Shown here one piece after another: positions 33,928 to 42,033 of a DNA stretch of 64,000 nt. How positions within the stretch are numbered: the stretch's first letter is position 1; every line of letters begins with the position of its first letter. The stretch comes from CAKVLS01 sp045638465. Lineage in GTDB: Bacteria; Bacillota; Clostridia; Christensenellales; UBA1242. The stretch is taken from positions 1 through 64,000 of the forward strand of contig JAZUBK010000043.1 of NCBI GenBank assembly GCA_045638465.1. Direction: 5' to 3'. The notes under the pieces were generated by a model. It saw nothing but the letters and a program-made list of their open reading frames with translations. It was not told the DNA's origin and made no database searches. The translations under genes and the position numbers were made by a program.

Positions 33928-35289
33928 ATGGATACAAATTTGTGGGAAACATATGACCAAAAACAAAGACAACAATTAGAGGCTTTTTGCGGTGAATACA
34001 AAGATTTTTTGAGCAACTGCAAAACTGAAAGAGAGTGTATAAAATACGCAGTGATAGAGGCCGAAAAAAGAGGCTTTAGATCACTAAAGTATTTGCTGGA
34101 AAAAGGCGAAACACTAAAGTGTGGTGATAAAGTTTATTCTGTTAATATGGATAAATCTATTGTGCTTTTTGTCGTAGGAAAAAGACCTATCGAACAAGGC
34201 ATCAATATAGTAGGAGCTCACATTGATTCACCAAGGCTAGACCTAAAGGCAAAGCCACTATACGAAAGTAATGGTTTTTGCATGGTAGACACACATTATT
34301 ATGGCGGCATAAAAAAATACCAATGGACTTGTCTTCCACTTGCTATCCATGGAGTTATCTTCCGTAAAGATGGCAGCAAAGTGGAGGTTGTCTTTGGCGA
34401 AAATGATGACAACTCTGTTGCAATTTCAGATCTTTTACCACACCTTGACAAAGATTCTGCAAAAGAAATAAAGGGCGAAGATCTAAACCTTCTTGCTGGA
34501 AACAAAGCAGACAAAGACGCAAAAGATAACAAATTCAAAGCTTTTATTTTGAACATACTAAAAGAAAAGAACATCTCCGAAGAAGACTTTTTCTCTGCAG
34601 AACTTGAAGTTGTGCCATCTGGCAGAGCAAGAGATTGTGGTATAGATAAATCTATGATTATAGGCTATGGCCATGACGATAGAGTTTGTACCTTTGCCAA
34701 CCTAAAAGCTTTGTTTGAAACCGAAAATCCAGAGTATTCTGTAATGAGTTTGCTTGTGGACAAAGAAGAAATAGGCAGCGTAGGTGCTACAGGTATGCAC
34801 AGCAAGGCCTTTGAAAATAGCGTCGCTGAGATAATGAACCTATGTGGTCAATATAACGAACTTGCCCTAAGAAGAGCTTTTAATCGTTCAAACTGCATAT
34901 CAAGTGACGTAACTGCAGCGGTTGACCCTAACTACCCAGCACCTTTTAACGTGGCAACTGACGCACACTTTGCCAAAGGTATCAGCTTTAACAAATTTAC
35001 TGGCGCTAGGGGAAAATCTGGTGCAAACGACGCAAACCCAGAATTTATCGCAACACTTAGAGATTGCCTAGACAAAAACAACGTAACATACCAAGCAACC
35101 GAAATGGGAAAAGTTGACCAAGGCGGTGGCGGAACTATTGCATATATTATGGCAAAACATGGTATGAACGTAATTGATGCTGGTGTTCCTGTACTAAATA
35201 TGCACTCTCCTTGGGAAATAATCAGCAAGGCAGATTTATTTGAAACATATAAGTGCTACAAAGCCTTCTACAAAATGGACATAAAATAA
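33928..35289 (+). CDS. M18 family zinc aminopeptidase
   Basis: 453 residues, full length for bacterial M18 (aspartyl-aminopeptidase-like) enzymes. Metal-site and catalytic blocks: GAHIDSPRLDLK (H, D), YYGGIKKYQW, GYGHDDRVCTF (D), LLVDKEEIGSVGATG (E-E pair) and HSPWEIISKAD near the end (H). It is a cytoplasmic, dodecameric metallopeptidase that trims N-terminal residues from peptides. AGGAGGGAG precedes the ATG, and TATAAT lies about 30 bp upstream with a weak -35. A terminator follows. Confidence 0.95.
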   Translation: MDTNLWETYDQKQRQQLEAFCGEYKDFLSNCKTERECIKYAVIEAEKRGFRSLKYLLEKGETLKCGDKVYSVNMDKSIVLFVVGKRPIEQGINIVGAHIDSPRLDLKAKPLYESNGFCMVDTHYYGGIKKYQWTCLPLAIHGVIFRKDGSKVEVVFGENDDNSVAISDLLPHLDKDSAKEIKGEDLNLLAGNKADKDAKDNKFKAFILNILKEKNISEEDFFSAELEVVPSGRARDCGIDKSMIIGYGHDDRVCTFANLKALFETENPEYSVMSLLVDKEEIGSVGATGMHSKAFENSVAEIMNLCGQYNELALRRAFNRSNCISSDVTAAVDPNYPAPFNVATDAHFAKGISFNKFTGARGKSGANDANPEFIATLRDCLDKNNVTYQATEMGKVDQGGGGTIAYIMAKHGMNVIDAGVPVLNMHSPWEIISKADLFETYKCYKAFYKMDIK

Positions 35290-35297
35290 GACAACAA

Positions 35298-35329
35298 AAA
35301 ACGGCTAAAATATTTTAGTCGTTTTTTTA
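35298..35329 (+). terminator. Intrinsic terminator after the M18 gene
   Basis: Stem AAAACGGCTAAAA / TTTTAGTCGTTTT with one G-U pair and a two-base loop, ending in a T run. Confidence 0.8.
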
Positions 35330-35364
35330 CTTTCGTTTTTTAATAAAAATTTTTTTGCAAAATA

Positions 35365-35393
35365 AAAAACCCGCTTTTCCAAAACGGGTTTTT
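35365..35393 (-). terminator. Intrinsic terminator of the TetR-yhhN unit
   Basis: AAAAACCCG / CGGGTTTTT stem with an 11-nt loop; T-rich on the minus strand, just after the stop at 35399. Confidence 0.7.
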
Positions 35394-35398
35394 ATTTT

Positions 35399-36091
35399 TT
35401 ATATAAAGAAGATTGCAAACATAATTAGTATTTGTGCTAGATAGTATAATACATAGTTTGTAGTTGTTGTAAGTTTGTTCTTTTGACCACCAAAGTAAAT
35501 CATAGAAAGTACTAGATCTGAAAGTAAAAACAAAGTAAAGCCGACAGCTAGTAATACACTAAACAAACTTCCGCCAAGCATAATTGCACCGGCGATTGAT
35601 TGCACCATAGTAGTACAAAGCATAAATGCATAAACTATGCTAGGAATTAATAATTTGCCAAACTTTAGTTTCATAAGTTTGATAGCTACTACAAATATAC
35701 CTGCAGTAAGCACTGCTGCAATTATTATTGACCAATAACTAAATGGAGCGATAAGTATAAGCGCTACAAAGTAGAATATATGACCAATAGCAAAAGCAAT
35801 TTCGCCACTTAGGATAATCATAAAGTCTTTTTCGGTGTCTATTTCTCTTAAAGCTAACACGCCGTCACCAACTAAACCAAATCCTGCACCCGCAAGGAAT
35901 AGTAGCCCTACTATCGAAGTGCCATAAGTCATACTCTCGGCAGTAGCAAAACCTACAATGCCAAGCAAAACAAATGCAATACTTGCAAACAATTTTAATA
36001 TGCAAGACAATACACCATTGCCTAGTGTAAAGAAAACTATAAAGTTAATCGCAAGTAAAATCGCAAAACTCAAAGCAAAATAAACTAACAT
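35399..36091 (-). CDS. YhhN (lysoplasmalogenase-like/TMEM86) family membrane protein
   Basis: 230 residues with about eight hydrophobic helices. Family residues are visible: LLFLAGAGFGLVGDGVLAL (conserved D), GEIAFAIGHIFYFVAL (conserved H), and FTLFLLSDLVLSMIYF (conserved D near the C-terminus). TMEM86/YhhN proteins hydrolyse the vinyl-ether bond of lysoplasmalogens in characterised cases; plasmalogens are common in anaerobic bacteria, so the activity is plausible but unproven here. The ATG at 36091 follows GGAGGG; a TTG five codons earlier is rejected. It starts 21 bp after the TetR-type gene and shares its transcript. Confidence 0.85.
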   Translation of the reverse strand: MLVYFALSFAILLAINFIVFFTLGNGVLSCILKLFASIAFVLLGIVGFATAESMTYGTSIVGLLFLAGAGFGLVGDGVLALREIDTEKDFMIILSGEIAFAIGHIFYFVALILIAPFSYWSIIIAAVLTAGIFVVAIKLMKLKFGKLLIPSIVYAFMLCTTMVQSIAGAIMLGGSLFSVLLAVGFTLFLLSDLVLSMIYFGGQKNKLTTTTNYVLYYLAQILIMFAIFFI

Positions 36092-36112
36092 ATTATATCC
36101 CTCCAAAATTTA

Positions 36113-37009
36113 TTAATAATCAATATCTTCTGGGCCTGTTTCGTCGTCACCGTCTTCTGCGTATTCGTATTGATAGCCGTTCTCGTCGTACTCGCCTTCT
36201 TCATATTCACCATCGGCGTATTCTTCATCTGCGTATTCATCGTCAGCATAATCTTCTTCGGCATATTCTTCTTCGGCGTACTCTTCGTCGTATTCGCCAT
36301 CTTCGTATTCGCCGTCTTCTGCGTACTCATCTTCGGCATATTCTTCTTCTGCAGCTTCGTCTTCTGCATAAGCAGTTTCTTCTTCTGCCTCTTCTGGTTG
36401 ATACTCTGCAGCGTCTGATGAATCTGTAGATAGGTGTTTGATTAGTTGTGATGTAATTACATCGATAAGCCATGCACCTTGTTCGCTTGTGTAATCAAAA
36501 TCTTCTGTAACATATTTTGCCAAGATACCGATTGCGCCATAGTAAACATACTCAATAGATTGTTCACTATCATCAACGATATATCCTTCTGCAACACCTT
36601 TTTTGCAAATAGCAGTTAGAAGCTTGATAATGATAGTTTGGCTTTTGCCAAGTAGGTCACTTGCTCTAGCGCTATCTTCTGCGTTTAGGTATGATGCGTA
36701 AGTGTTAAATGTCCAAGGAAGCAACATCCATTTGTTTGATTTCATACAAACCATCATCGCTTTGATCCAAATTTTTAGTGATGGTTCAAATGTAGAAATT
36801 TTAAAGCTAGATGAGAAGAACTTTAACATTTTATTAATGTAAAAAATAATTGCATTGTAGATCATTTCGTCTTTGCTAGTAAAATATTCATAGATGGTAC
36901 TTTTACCCATTTTACATCTTTTTGCTACTTCTGCAAGAGTGATGGCTTTGTACTCTGTACCTGCGTTTAGCATAGCCAAAACCTCTTTGAAAATAAGTTG
37001 TTTTTTCAT
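36113..37009 (-). CDS. TetR/AcrR-family regulator with a 100-residue acidic tail
   Basis: 298 residues. The HTH is YKAITLAEVAKRCKMGKSTIYEYFTSKDEMIYNAI (about residues 20-54), followed by an all-helical ligand/dimer domain to about 195. Residues 197-298 form a low-complexity tail built from E, D, Y, A and G, with repeated EYAEDEYAE- and EEYAEEDYAD-like units; ordinary TetR proteins end near 190-210. The promoter has palindromes GACC-TTTT-GGTC (in the spacer) and GACC-AATT-GGTT, so it should repress itself and the YhhN gene. AGGAG precedes the ATG. The tail could mimic DNA, bind cations or recruit partners; none of this is shown. Confidence 0.88.
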   Translation of the reverse strand: MKKQLIFKEVLAMLNAGTEYKAITLAEVAKRCKMGKSTIYEYFTSKDEMIYNAIIFYINKMLKFFSSSFKISTFEPSLKIWIKAMMVCMKSNKWMLLPWTFNTYASYLNAEDSARASDLLGKSQTIIIKLLTAICKKGVAEGYIVDDSEQSIEYVYYGAIGILAKYVTEDFDYTSEQGAWLIDVITSQLIKHLSTDSSDAAEYQPEEAEEETAYAEDEAAEEEYAEDEYAEDGEYEDGEYDEEYAEEEYAEEDYADDEYADEEYADGEYEEGEYDENGYQYEYAEDGDDETGPEDIDY

Positions 37010-37034
37010 TGTTTTCTCCTAAAAAATGATTATC

Positions 37035-37046
37035 GACCAATTGGTT
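37035..37046. promoter_or_regulatory. TetR-type operator, proximal
   Basis: GACC-AATT-GGTT, an imperfect copy of the GACC-N4-GGTC palindrome, between the promoter and start of the TetR gene. Confidence 0.5.
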
Positions 37047-37095
37047 GGTAAATATTATAAAAAAATGGTTTATCCCAACCAAACTTTACTCTTCC

Positions 37096-37124
37096 ATTAT
37101 ACCGACCTTTTGGTCTTTTGTAAA
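37096..37124 (-). promoter_or_regulatory. Promoter of the TetR-yhhN unit with embedded operator
   Basis: Minus-strand TTTACA (37119-37124), 17-bp spacer, TATAAT (37096-37101). The perfect palindrome GACCTTTTGGTC (37104-37115) lies entirely within the spacer, so a bound repressor would block RNA polymerase. Confidence 0.7.
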
Positions 37125-37211
37125 TTAAAATTACAATATTTATCAAAAGAATTGCCCTATTTAGTAGATAAAAAGCAAAAATAAATGTATAATAACATTG
37201 TAAAATAATCA

Positions 37212-37230
37212 AGCCAAAGAGTCTTTGGCT
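37212..37230 (+). promoter_or_regulatory. Perfect palindrome in the pyk leader
   Basis: AGCCAAAGA-G-TCTTTGGCT, 9-bp arms, located between a TATAAT box (about 37190) and the pyk ribosome site. It could be an operator or a leader hairpin. Confidence 0.45.
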
Positions 37231-37246
37231 AAAAGGAAGATATTAT

Positions 37247-38662
37247 ATGCAAAAAACAAAAATTGTTTGCACCATAGGTCCATCTTGCAACAACTACAAA
37301 ACTTTGGCTCAAATGCTAAAGGCCGGTATGAGTGTAGCAAGACTAAATATGAGCCATGGCGACGAGTCAAGCCATCAAGAAATCGTTGACCTTGTAAAAA
37401 GAGTAAGAGAAGAATTAGAGATTCCATGTGCCATCATGCTAGACACTCGTGGCCCAGAAGTTAGAATCGGCCAATTCAAAGACGGTAAAGTTACTCTAAA
37501 AAAAGGCAAAACATTTTTCTTCACTTCTAGAAAAATCAAAGGTGATGAAAATGGCGTTTCTTTGAGATTCCCTAAACTTGTAAAATTAGCGAAAAAGGGT
37601 ATGCACATTTTAGCAAACAATGGTTTGCTTGACCTAAAGATTACAAACGTTACTGAAACAGATATTATTTGTAAAATAGTAACTGGTGGCGTACTATCAA
37701 ATAACAAAAGTATTGCCCTACCACACGTTCCGCTAGATGTTCCTTATCTTAGTGATATAGACAAAACACATCTTGACTTTGCAGTAAAAAACAACCTAGA
37801 AATAATTGCTTGTTCTTTTGTTAACAAAGCAGACGATATCTTAGCCGTAAGAAAATATTTGCATAAACGTGGCGGAGACAAAATCGACCTTGTTGCAAAA
37901 ATCGAAAGTCTAGAAGGCATCAAACAATTAGATGATATCATCGAAGTTTCTGATGGGATAATGGTTGCCCGTGGCGATATGGGATCAGAAGTTCCTATGG
38001 AACAAATACCATCTATTCAAAAAATGATGGTAAGCAAAACAGTTAGCCGTTCTAAATATGTAATCGTTGCAACTGAGATGCTAGAGTCTATGATAGAAAA
38101 ACGCCGTCCAACTAGAGCAGAAACAACAGACGTTGCAAATGCAATTTATGACAACACATCAGCAACTATGCTATCTGGCGAAACTGCAAGTGGTTTGTAT
38201 CCAATAGAGGCTGTAACTGCTATGGCAAACATTGCAAAAGCCACTGAAAAAGTTATTGATTATAGCAAAGCTTTTTCTAGTAAACAACTACCAAAATACA
38301 ACACTCGTAACGCCATTGCTTTTTCTGCGGTAGCTACTGCAAACGCACTTGGTGCAAAAGCAATTCTTTGTTTTTCTCATGAGGGAAATAGTGCAAAAGC
38401 AATTTCTAGCTTCCGTCCAGCCGCAAAGATTGTTGCTATAACAAACACTCCTGCTGTTGTACACAAAATGTCAATTTGCTGGGGTATAACTCCTGTACTT
38501 TGCGAAACTATCCATAACACTGACGATATGTTTAGAAGAGCAAATGATATCGCAAAAAATCTAAAGGTTGCAATGCCTGGAGATACAATAATTATCACAT
38601 CTGGTGTACCTGTAAACAATATGGGTAAAACAAATCTTATCAAAGTACACATTGTAGAATAA
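37247..38662 (+). CDS. pyk: Pyruvate kinase
   Basis: 471 residues, the short form without the C-terminal PEP-utiliser-like extension found in many Bacilli. Signatures: KIVCTIGPSCNN, ARLNMSHGDE, MLDTRGPEVRIG, the active-site lysine/metal region DLVAKIESLEGI and MVARGDMGSEVP, and the MIEKRRPTRAETTDVANAIYD helix. It converts PEP and ADP to pyruvate and ATP. AAAGGAAG precedes the ATG. It is transcribed divergently from the TetR gene, is monocistronic and ends at a bidirectional terminator. Confidence 0.97.
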   Translation: MQKTKIVCTIGPSCNNYKTLAQMLKAGMSVARLNMSHGDESSHQEIVDLVKRVREELEIPCAIMLDTRGPEVRIGQFKDGKVTLKKGKTFFFTSRKIKGDENGVSLRFPKLVKLAKKGMHILANNGLLDLKITNVTETDIICKIVTGGVLSNNKSIALPHVPLDVPYLSDIDKTHLDFAVKNNLEIIACSFVNKADDILAVRKYLHKRGGDKIDLVAKIESLEGIKQLDDIIEVSDGIMVARGDMGSEVPMEQIPSIQKMMVSKTVSRSKYVIVATEMLESMIEKRRPTRAETTDVANAIYDNTSATMLSGETASGLYPIEAVTAMANIAKATEKVIDYSKAFSSKQLPKYNTRNAIAFSAVATANALGAKAILCFSHEGNSAKAISSFRPAAKIVAITNTPAVVHKMSICWGITPVLCETIHNTDDMFRRANDIAKNLKVAMPGDTIIITSGVPVNNMGKTNLIKVHIVE

Positions 38663-38667
38663 AAAAT

Positions 38668-38697
38668 AAAGAGTAGTTTATCACTACTCTTTTTTTA
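38668..38697. terminator. Bidirectional intrinsic terminator
   Basis: AAAGAGTAGT / ACTACTCTTT stem, loop of 5, between pyk (+) and the SDR gene (-). Confidence 0.8.
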
Positions 38698-38717
38698 TTT
38701 TTTACTTAAAGATTCTC

Positions 38718-39512
38718 TTATGCTTTATATAGTTTTGACACTACCCACATAACAAAACGTGTAGGAAGGAATCTTTGGATAAAGCACAAGAATCTATAAC
38801 TACCACCTGCCACTACTTGGTATGGTGGATTTTTTCTTTGTGCTACTTTATATATTTTCTTTGCCACCACTATTGGTTCAAGGCCTTTTTCTTCGTCCTG
38901 TTCCATTTTTGAGATAGAGGCAGACTCTTTGATAAAGTAAGGAGACTTACTATCAACTTTTCTTTCTCTACTAGCAGAAAAACCAGTCTTGATATCACCA
39001 GGCAAAACGTTACATACTTTGATATTAAAGTCTTTTAGTTCCAATCTCAAAGCCTTCGCCCAGGTATCAAGCGCAGATTTACTTGCAGAATAAAAAGCTT
39101 GATAAGGAATAGGGAATACACTAGCAACAGAGCTTGTGTTGATAATCATGCCACCCGATTGTTTACGCATATGCGGTAGTACTTCTTGGGTCATATTTAC
39201 AGCGCCAAAGAAATTAACTTTAAATTGTTTTTCGGCAAGTTCAATATCAGTAGTTTCGATAGCACCCGCAATACCCATACCTGCGTTATTTATCAAAACA
39301 TCAATTTTGCCTTCTAGTTTTATTACAAAATCCACAATCTCTTTTACAACTTTTTTGTCGGTTATATCACCTAGCACCGGAGATACTCCCTCTATATCAA
39401 AGTCTCTACGAGCAACGCCATATACTTTGTAGCCGTGTGTTGCAAAATATATTGCAGTCTCTCTGCCTATGCCACTTGATGCGCCAGTAATAAGCGCTAC
39501 TTTTTTGTCCAT
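38718..39512 (-). CDS. Short-chain dehydrogenase/reductase
   Basis: 264 residues, classical SDR. NAD(P)-binding TGASSGIG (residues 9-16), the NNAGMGIAG motif, the catalytic serine in NTSSVASVF and YxxxK in AFYSASKSALDTWAK are all present. The basic residue after the first strand (GVARRDF) favours NADPH. The C-terminus ends with a hydrophobic, basic stretch (FLCFIQRFLPTRFVMWVVSKLYKA) typical of lipid- or steroid-type SDRs that sit at membranes. The substrate is unknown. The gene stands alone. Confidence 0.93.
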   Translation of the reverse strand: MDKKVALITGASSGIGRETAIYFATHGYKVYGVARRDFDIEGVSPVLGDITDKKVVKEIVDFVIKLEGKIDVLINNAGMGIAGAIETTDIELAEKQFKVNFFGAVNMTQEVLPHMRKQSGGMIINTSSVASVFPIPYQAFYSASKSALDTWAKALRLELKDFNIKVCNVLPGDIKTGFSASRERKVDSKSPYFIKESASISKMEQDEEKGLEPIVVAKKIYKVAQRKNPPYQVVAGGSYRFLCFIQRFLPTRFVMWVVSKLYKA

Positions 39513-39530
39513 AATTTTCCCTTTTTTATA

Positions 39531-39562
39531 AAAAGCGACTTAATAACCTAAGTCGCTTTTTT
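39531..39562 (-). terminator. Intrinsic terminator of the LRR protein gene
   Basis: Perfect 12-bp stem AAAAGCGACTTA / TAAGTCGCTTTT with a 6-nt loop, just after the stop at 39567. Confidence 0.85.
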
Positions 39563-39566
39563 GTTA

Positions 39567-41132
39567 TTATTGTTGTTTGTTATCGTTTTTGCGTTGTTGT
39601 CTATCTCTTCTGATTTGTTCTCTTGCGATTTCTCTGTCGCTAAGTGGAGTAACGATTGCTCCTGATTTGAACCATTTATATAGATAAACACCACCAATAA
39701 TAAGTACTGCAACACCTACTACGATAATAAGTGTCCACATCATACGAGTTGTGCTTGTATTTTCGATAAAGATATATGCTTCTTCTGAAGTAAGGCCATC
39801 GATTGTTGCTTGTGCATAAATGATATATTTACCGCTTTCTTCTACTTCAATATAGTTACCATCAGAATAATCAGTGTCGGCAAATCTAATTTGTACCAAA
39901 GCACCTTCTGGAGCCATGGCAATTACTTTAAATGTGCCTTTTACTCTTTCTGGGTTTTTGTCTTGAATTTTGCCATCAATTTCTACTTTTATAGTAGGCA
40001 TATCTGGGTAAACATCAACTCTTTGAGCAGTAAAACCTTCTGTATACTCTGTGCCGTCATTGTAATATCTGATAATTAATCTACCAGTTGGAAGAATTAA
40101 TCTTCCGTCTGCACCAGATTCTGATGCTAAAGTTTCTACGCCACCTACAGCAAAATCACTTTCTGCTCTATAAAAAGCTTTTGCAGTGATTAGTTCGTCT
40201 GCGGCAAAACCTTCTGTTGCAAGGTCAGGAGTAATTCTGATATATGTGTTATTAACAAATTTTACAGCTCCACTGCTTTTTTTGATACCTTGAACCAAAA
40301 GACTTACTTTATGACCTTCAAATTGTTCATTTGCTTCTACAATATTTTCTTTTGTTACATCTGTCAAAAAGTTATTTGCAAGATAAACATACACTTCTGT
40401 AGTAGCCGCATTTGGCATAGTGATTTGTGCAACGTCTTCGATTAGGTTATTTTCTAGATGAGCTACTGCGTATGGCTCTCCGATGCTCTTTTTAGTCAAA
40501 TAAGAAAGATCAATAGCTTTAAGCTCATTTCCAGAAAAATCTACATTACAAATTTTTGAAGTAGTAGGAAGTGTAACTGATGTTAAACCATTATTTTTTA
40601 CAGAGATTGTATTTAGGTTAGGAAACTCAAGTAGCATATAGCTATCTATTGTTGGAATTTCGTGACCATCTAAGATAAGAGTAGTAAGATTTGTACAACC
40701 TCTCAAATATTCTATACCGTCAATGTTTGTGATTTTTCCTCTGATATTTGTAAGCAAGTCATCTTCTGATGTGTTGTCATAAAAGTTTAGTGTGATATCA
40801 GGACCAGATGGTGCAATAAATGTTACGCTTACTTTGTCTTTAGTCAAATCAAGAACCTTTACAGGGGCAAGGTCACCAGCAAGTAACTTATTATCATTAC
40901 TACCTGTATATTCTATTTTGATTTGTTGAGCGATAGTCTTTAGGGCGGTATACAAATTTTCGTCCATAAAGTGCTCAGCAAGTGTTAATTCTGTATCTAC
41001 TGTTACAACAGGTACGTCCTCTCCGTCGTCTGCTGTTTCTGCGTATGCTTTTCTTCCGCCAAAGCCCATAGCAAACAAACTAAGTACTAGCGCAAGTGCA
41101 AAACTACATAGGCAAATAATCTTTTTCTTCAT
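39567..41132 (-). CDS. Surface protein with leucine-rich repeats and C-terminal membrane anchor
   Basis: 521 residues. Signal peptide KKKIICLCSFALALVLSLFAMGFGGRKAYA. About residues 130-235 carry leucine-rich-repeat-like units (NLTTLILDGHEIPTID, NLNTISVKNNGLTSVT, ICNVDFSGNELKAIDLSYL), each with the LxxLxLxxN-type pattern. A beta-rich region follows, then a membrane helix (MWTLIIVVGVAVLIIGGVYLY) and a cytoplasmic basic tail (DREIAREQIRRDRQQRKNDN). It is probably an adhesin or a sensor-like surface protein; the anchor resembles that of the Ig-like protein ending at 12073. GAGGTG precedes the ATG. Confidence 0.85.
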   Translation of the reverse strand: MKKKIICLCSFALALVLSLFAMGFGGRKAYAETADDGEDVPVVTVDTELTLAEHFMDENLYTALKTIAQQIKIEYTGSNDNKLLAGDLAPVKVLDLTKDKVSVTFIAPSGPDITLNFYDNTSEDDLLTNIRGKITNIDGIEYLRGCTNLTTLILDGHEIPTIDSYMLLEFPNLNTISVKNNGLTSVTLPTTSKICNVDFSGNELKAIDLSYLTKKSIGEPYAVAHLENNLIEDVAQITMPNAATTEVYVYLANNFLTDVTKENIVEANEQFEGHKVSLLVQGIKKSSGAVKFVNNTYIRITPDLATEGFAADELITAKAFYRAESDFAVGGVETLASESGADGRLILPTGRLIIRYYNDGTEYTEGFTAQRVDVYPDMPTIKVEIDGKIQDKNPERVKGTFKVIAMAPEGALVQIRFADTDYSDGNYIEVEESGKYIIYAQATIDGLTSEEAYIFIENTSTTRMMWTLIIVVGVAVLIIGGVYLYKWFKSGAIVTPLSDREIAREQIRRDRQQRKNDNKQQ

Positions 41133-41220
41133 ATTTCACCTCAATTATAATCTTTGATACAAAAATTATATCATTATTATTTATTTTTAGTCAACTAATG
41201 GAATAAAATAGTTAACAAAA

Positions 41221-41256
41221 AAAGAATTAGAAATAAATTTTCTAACTCTTTTTTTA
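41221..41256 (-). terminator. Intrinsic terminator
   Basis: AAAGAATTAGAAA / TTTCTAACTCTTT with one mismatch; A and T runs on both sides. It follows the zincin-like gene ending at 41272. Confidence 0.7.
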
Positions 41257-41271
41257 TGTTTTTTCTAAATT

Positions 41272-41892
41272 TTAAAATCTCTTTTTTCTTTCTCTGCTGT
41301 TTCTTAGAGAAACTCTTAGTTTATAGAAGATACCAAGTTCTTTTTTCGCAAGGTCTTTTACGTCGTCAAAGTCCTCAATTTTTCTTTCCAAAGTTTGTTT
41401 GAAAAGAGGCTCATTGCGGAATCTATAACGAAAGTTTTTCATACGCATAATAGCATATTTGTTAGCATCTCTTTCGATAGGTTGCATAGAATAGAAAGAA
41501 TACTTATCAGATTCGCCATTAACATAACCTTGGAAGTTCTTTTTCCATTTGTATGCCCTACTAAATCTTCTTACCTTTTTACCGCCATAGCAAAGGTGAT
41601 GTTGGAAAGCGTGTCTGCCTTCGTGAAACAATGTGGCCATACCAAAGAATCTTAGGTTGTTTTCATATACAAATTTTGAATTAAGCTCAATAGTGTTGCT
41701 ACTGTTCAAAAATTGACCGTTCATATTTGGGTTTTCTTCCCATACTTTTGCAACAACCATACATGCTGGTCTACCAAGTTTTTTTGCTTGGATATTCTCT
41801 AGTTTTTGGAAAACATTAAGTCTTTTTTGAGGATTTAGTCTTCTCCATTTTCTTTCTTTGAATTTGTTATAGGTAAAAAATCTAAAAAACAT
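41272..41892 (-). CDS. Putative zincin-like metallopeptidase, small and cytoplasmic
   Basis: 206 residues, highly basic (many K and R). It has an HExxH-type site H90-E-G-R-H94 in MATLFHEGRHAFQHHL and, 46 residues later, PIERDANKYA (E140, D142), which is where a gluzincin places its third ligand. No signal peptide is seen; the N-terminus (FFRFFTYNKFKERKWRRLN) is aromatic and basic. I do not recognise a named family; genome-encoded or integrative-element toxins with similar HExxH cores exist, but nothing nearby supports that. GGAG precedes the ATG. Peptidase activity is inferred from the motif only. Confidence 0.72.
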   Translation of the reverse strand: MFFRFFTYNKFKERKWRRLNPQKRLNVFQKLENIQAKKLGRPACMVVAKVWEENPNMNGQFLNSSNTIELNSKFVYENNLRFFGMATLFHEGRHAFQHHLCYGGKKVRRFSRAYKWKKNFQGYVNGESDKYSFYSMQPIERDANKYAIMRMKNFRYRFRNEPLFKQTLERKIEDFDDVKDLAKKELGIFYKLRVSLRNSRERKKRF

Positions 41893-42033
41893 ATTTTAAT
41901 CTCCTGCTTTTATACTAACATTTTTTTATTTAATAGTCAAAAGATTTACAATTTATAATAAGATTTTTCATTTTTCTGTTTACATTTTTTGGGTTTTCAA
42001 GTATACTTACCAAGCAAAAAAGAGGTTTGTTTA

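Noticed and set aside
36113..36418. Acidic TetR tail as a separate gene or the product of a frameshift
   Set aside because: The tail is in frame with the HTH and helical domain with no internal stop, and the alternative frames give low-complexity hydrophobic or M/T/K-rich translations without ribosome sites.
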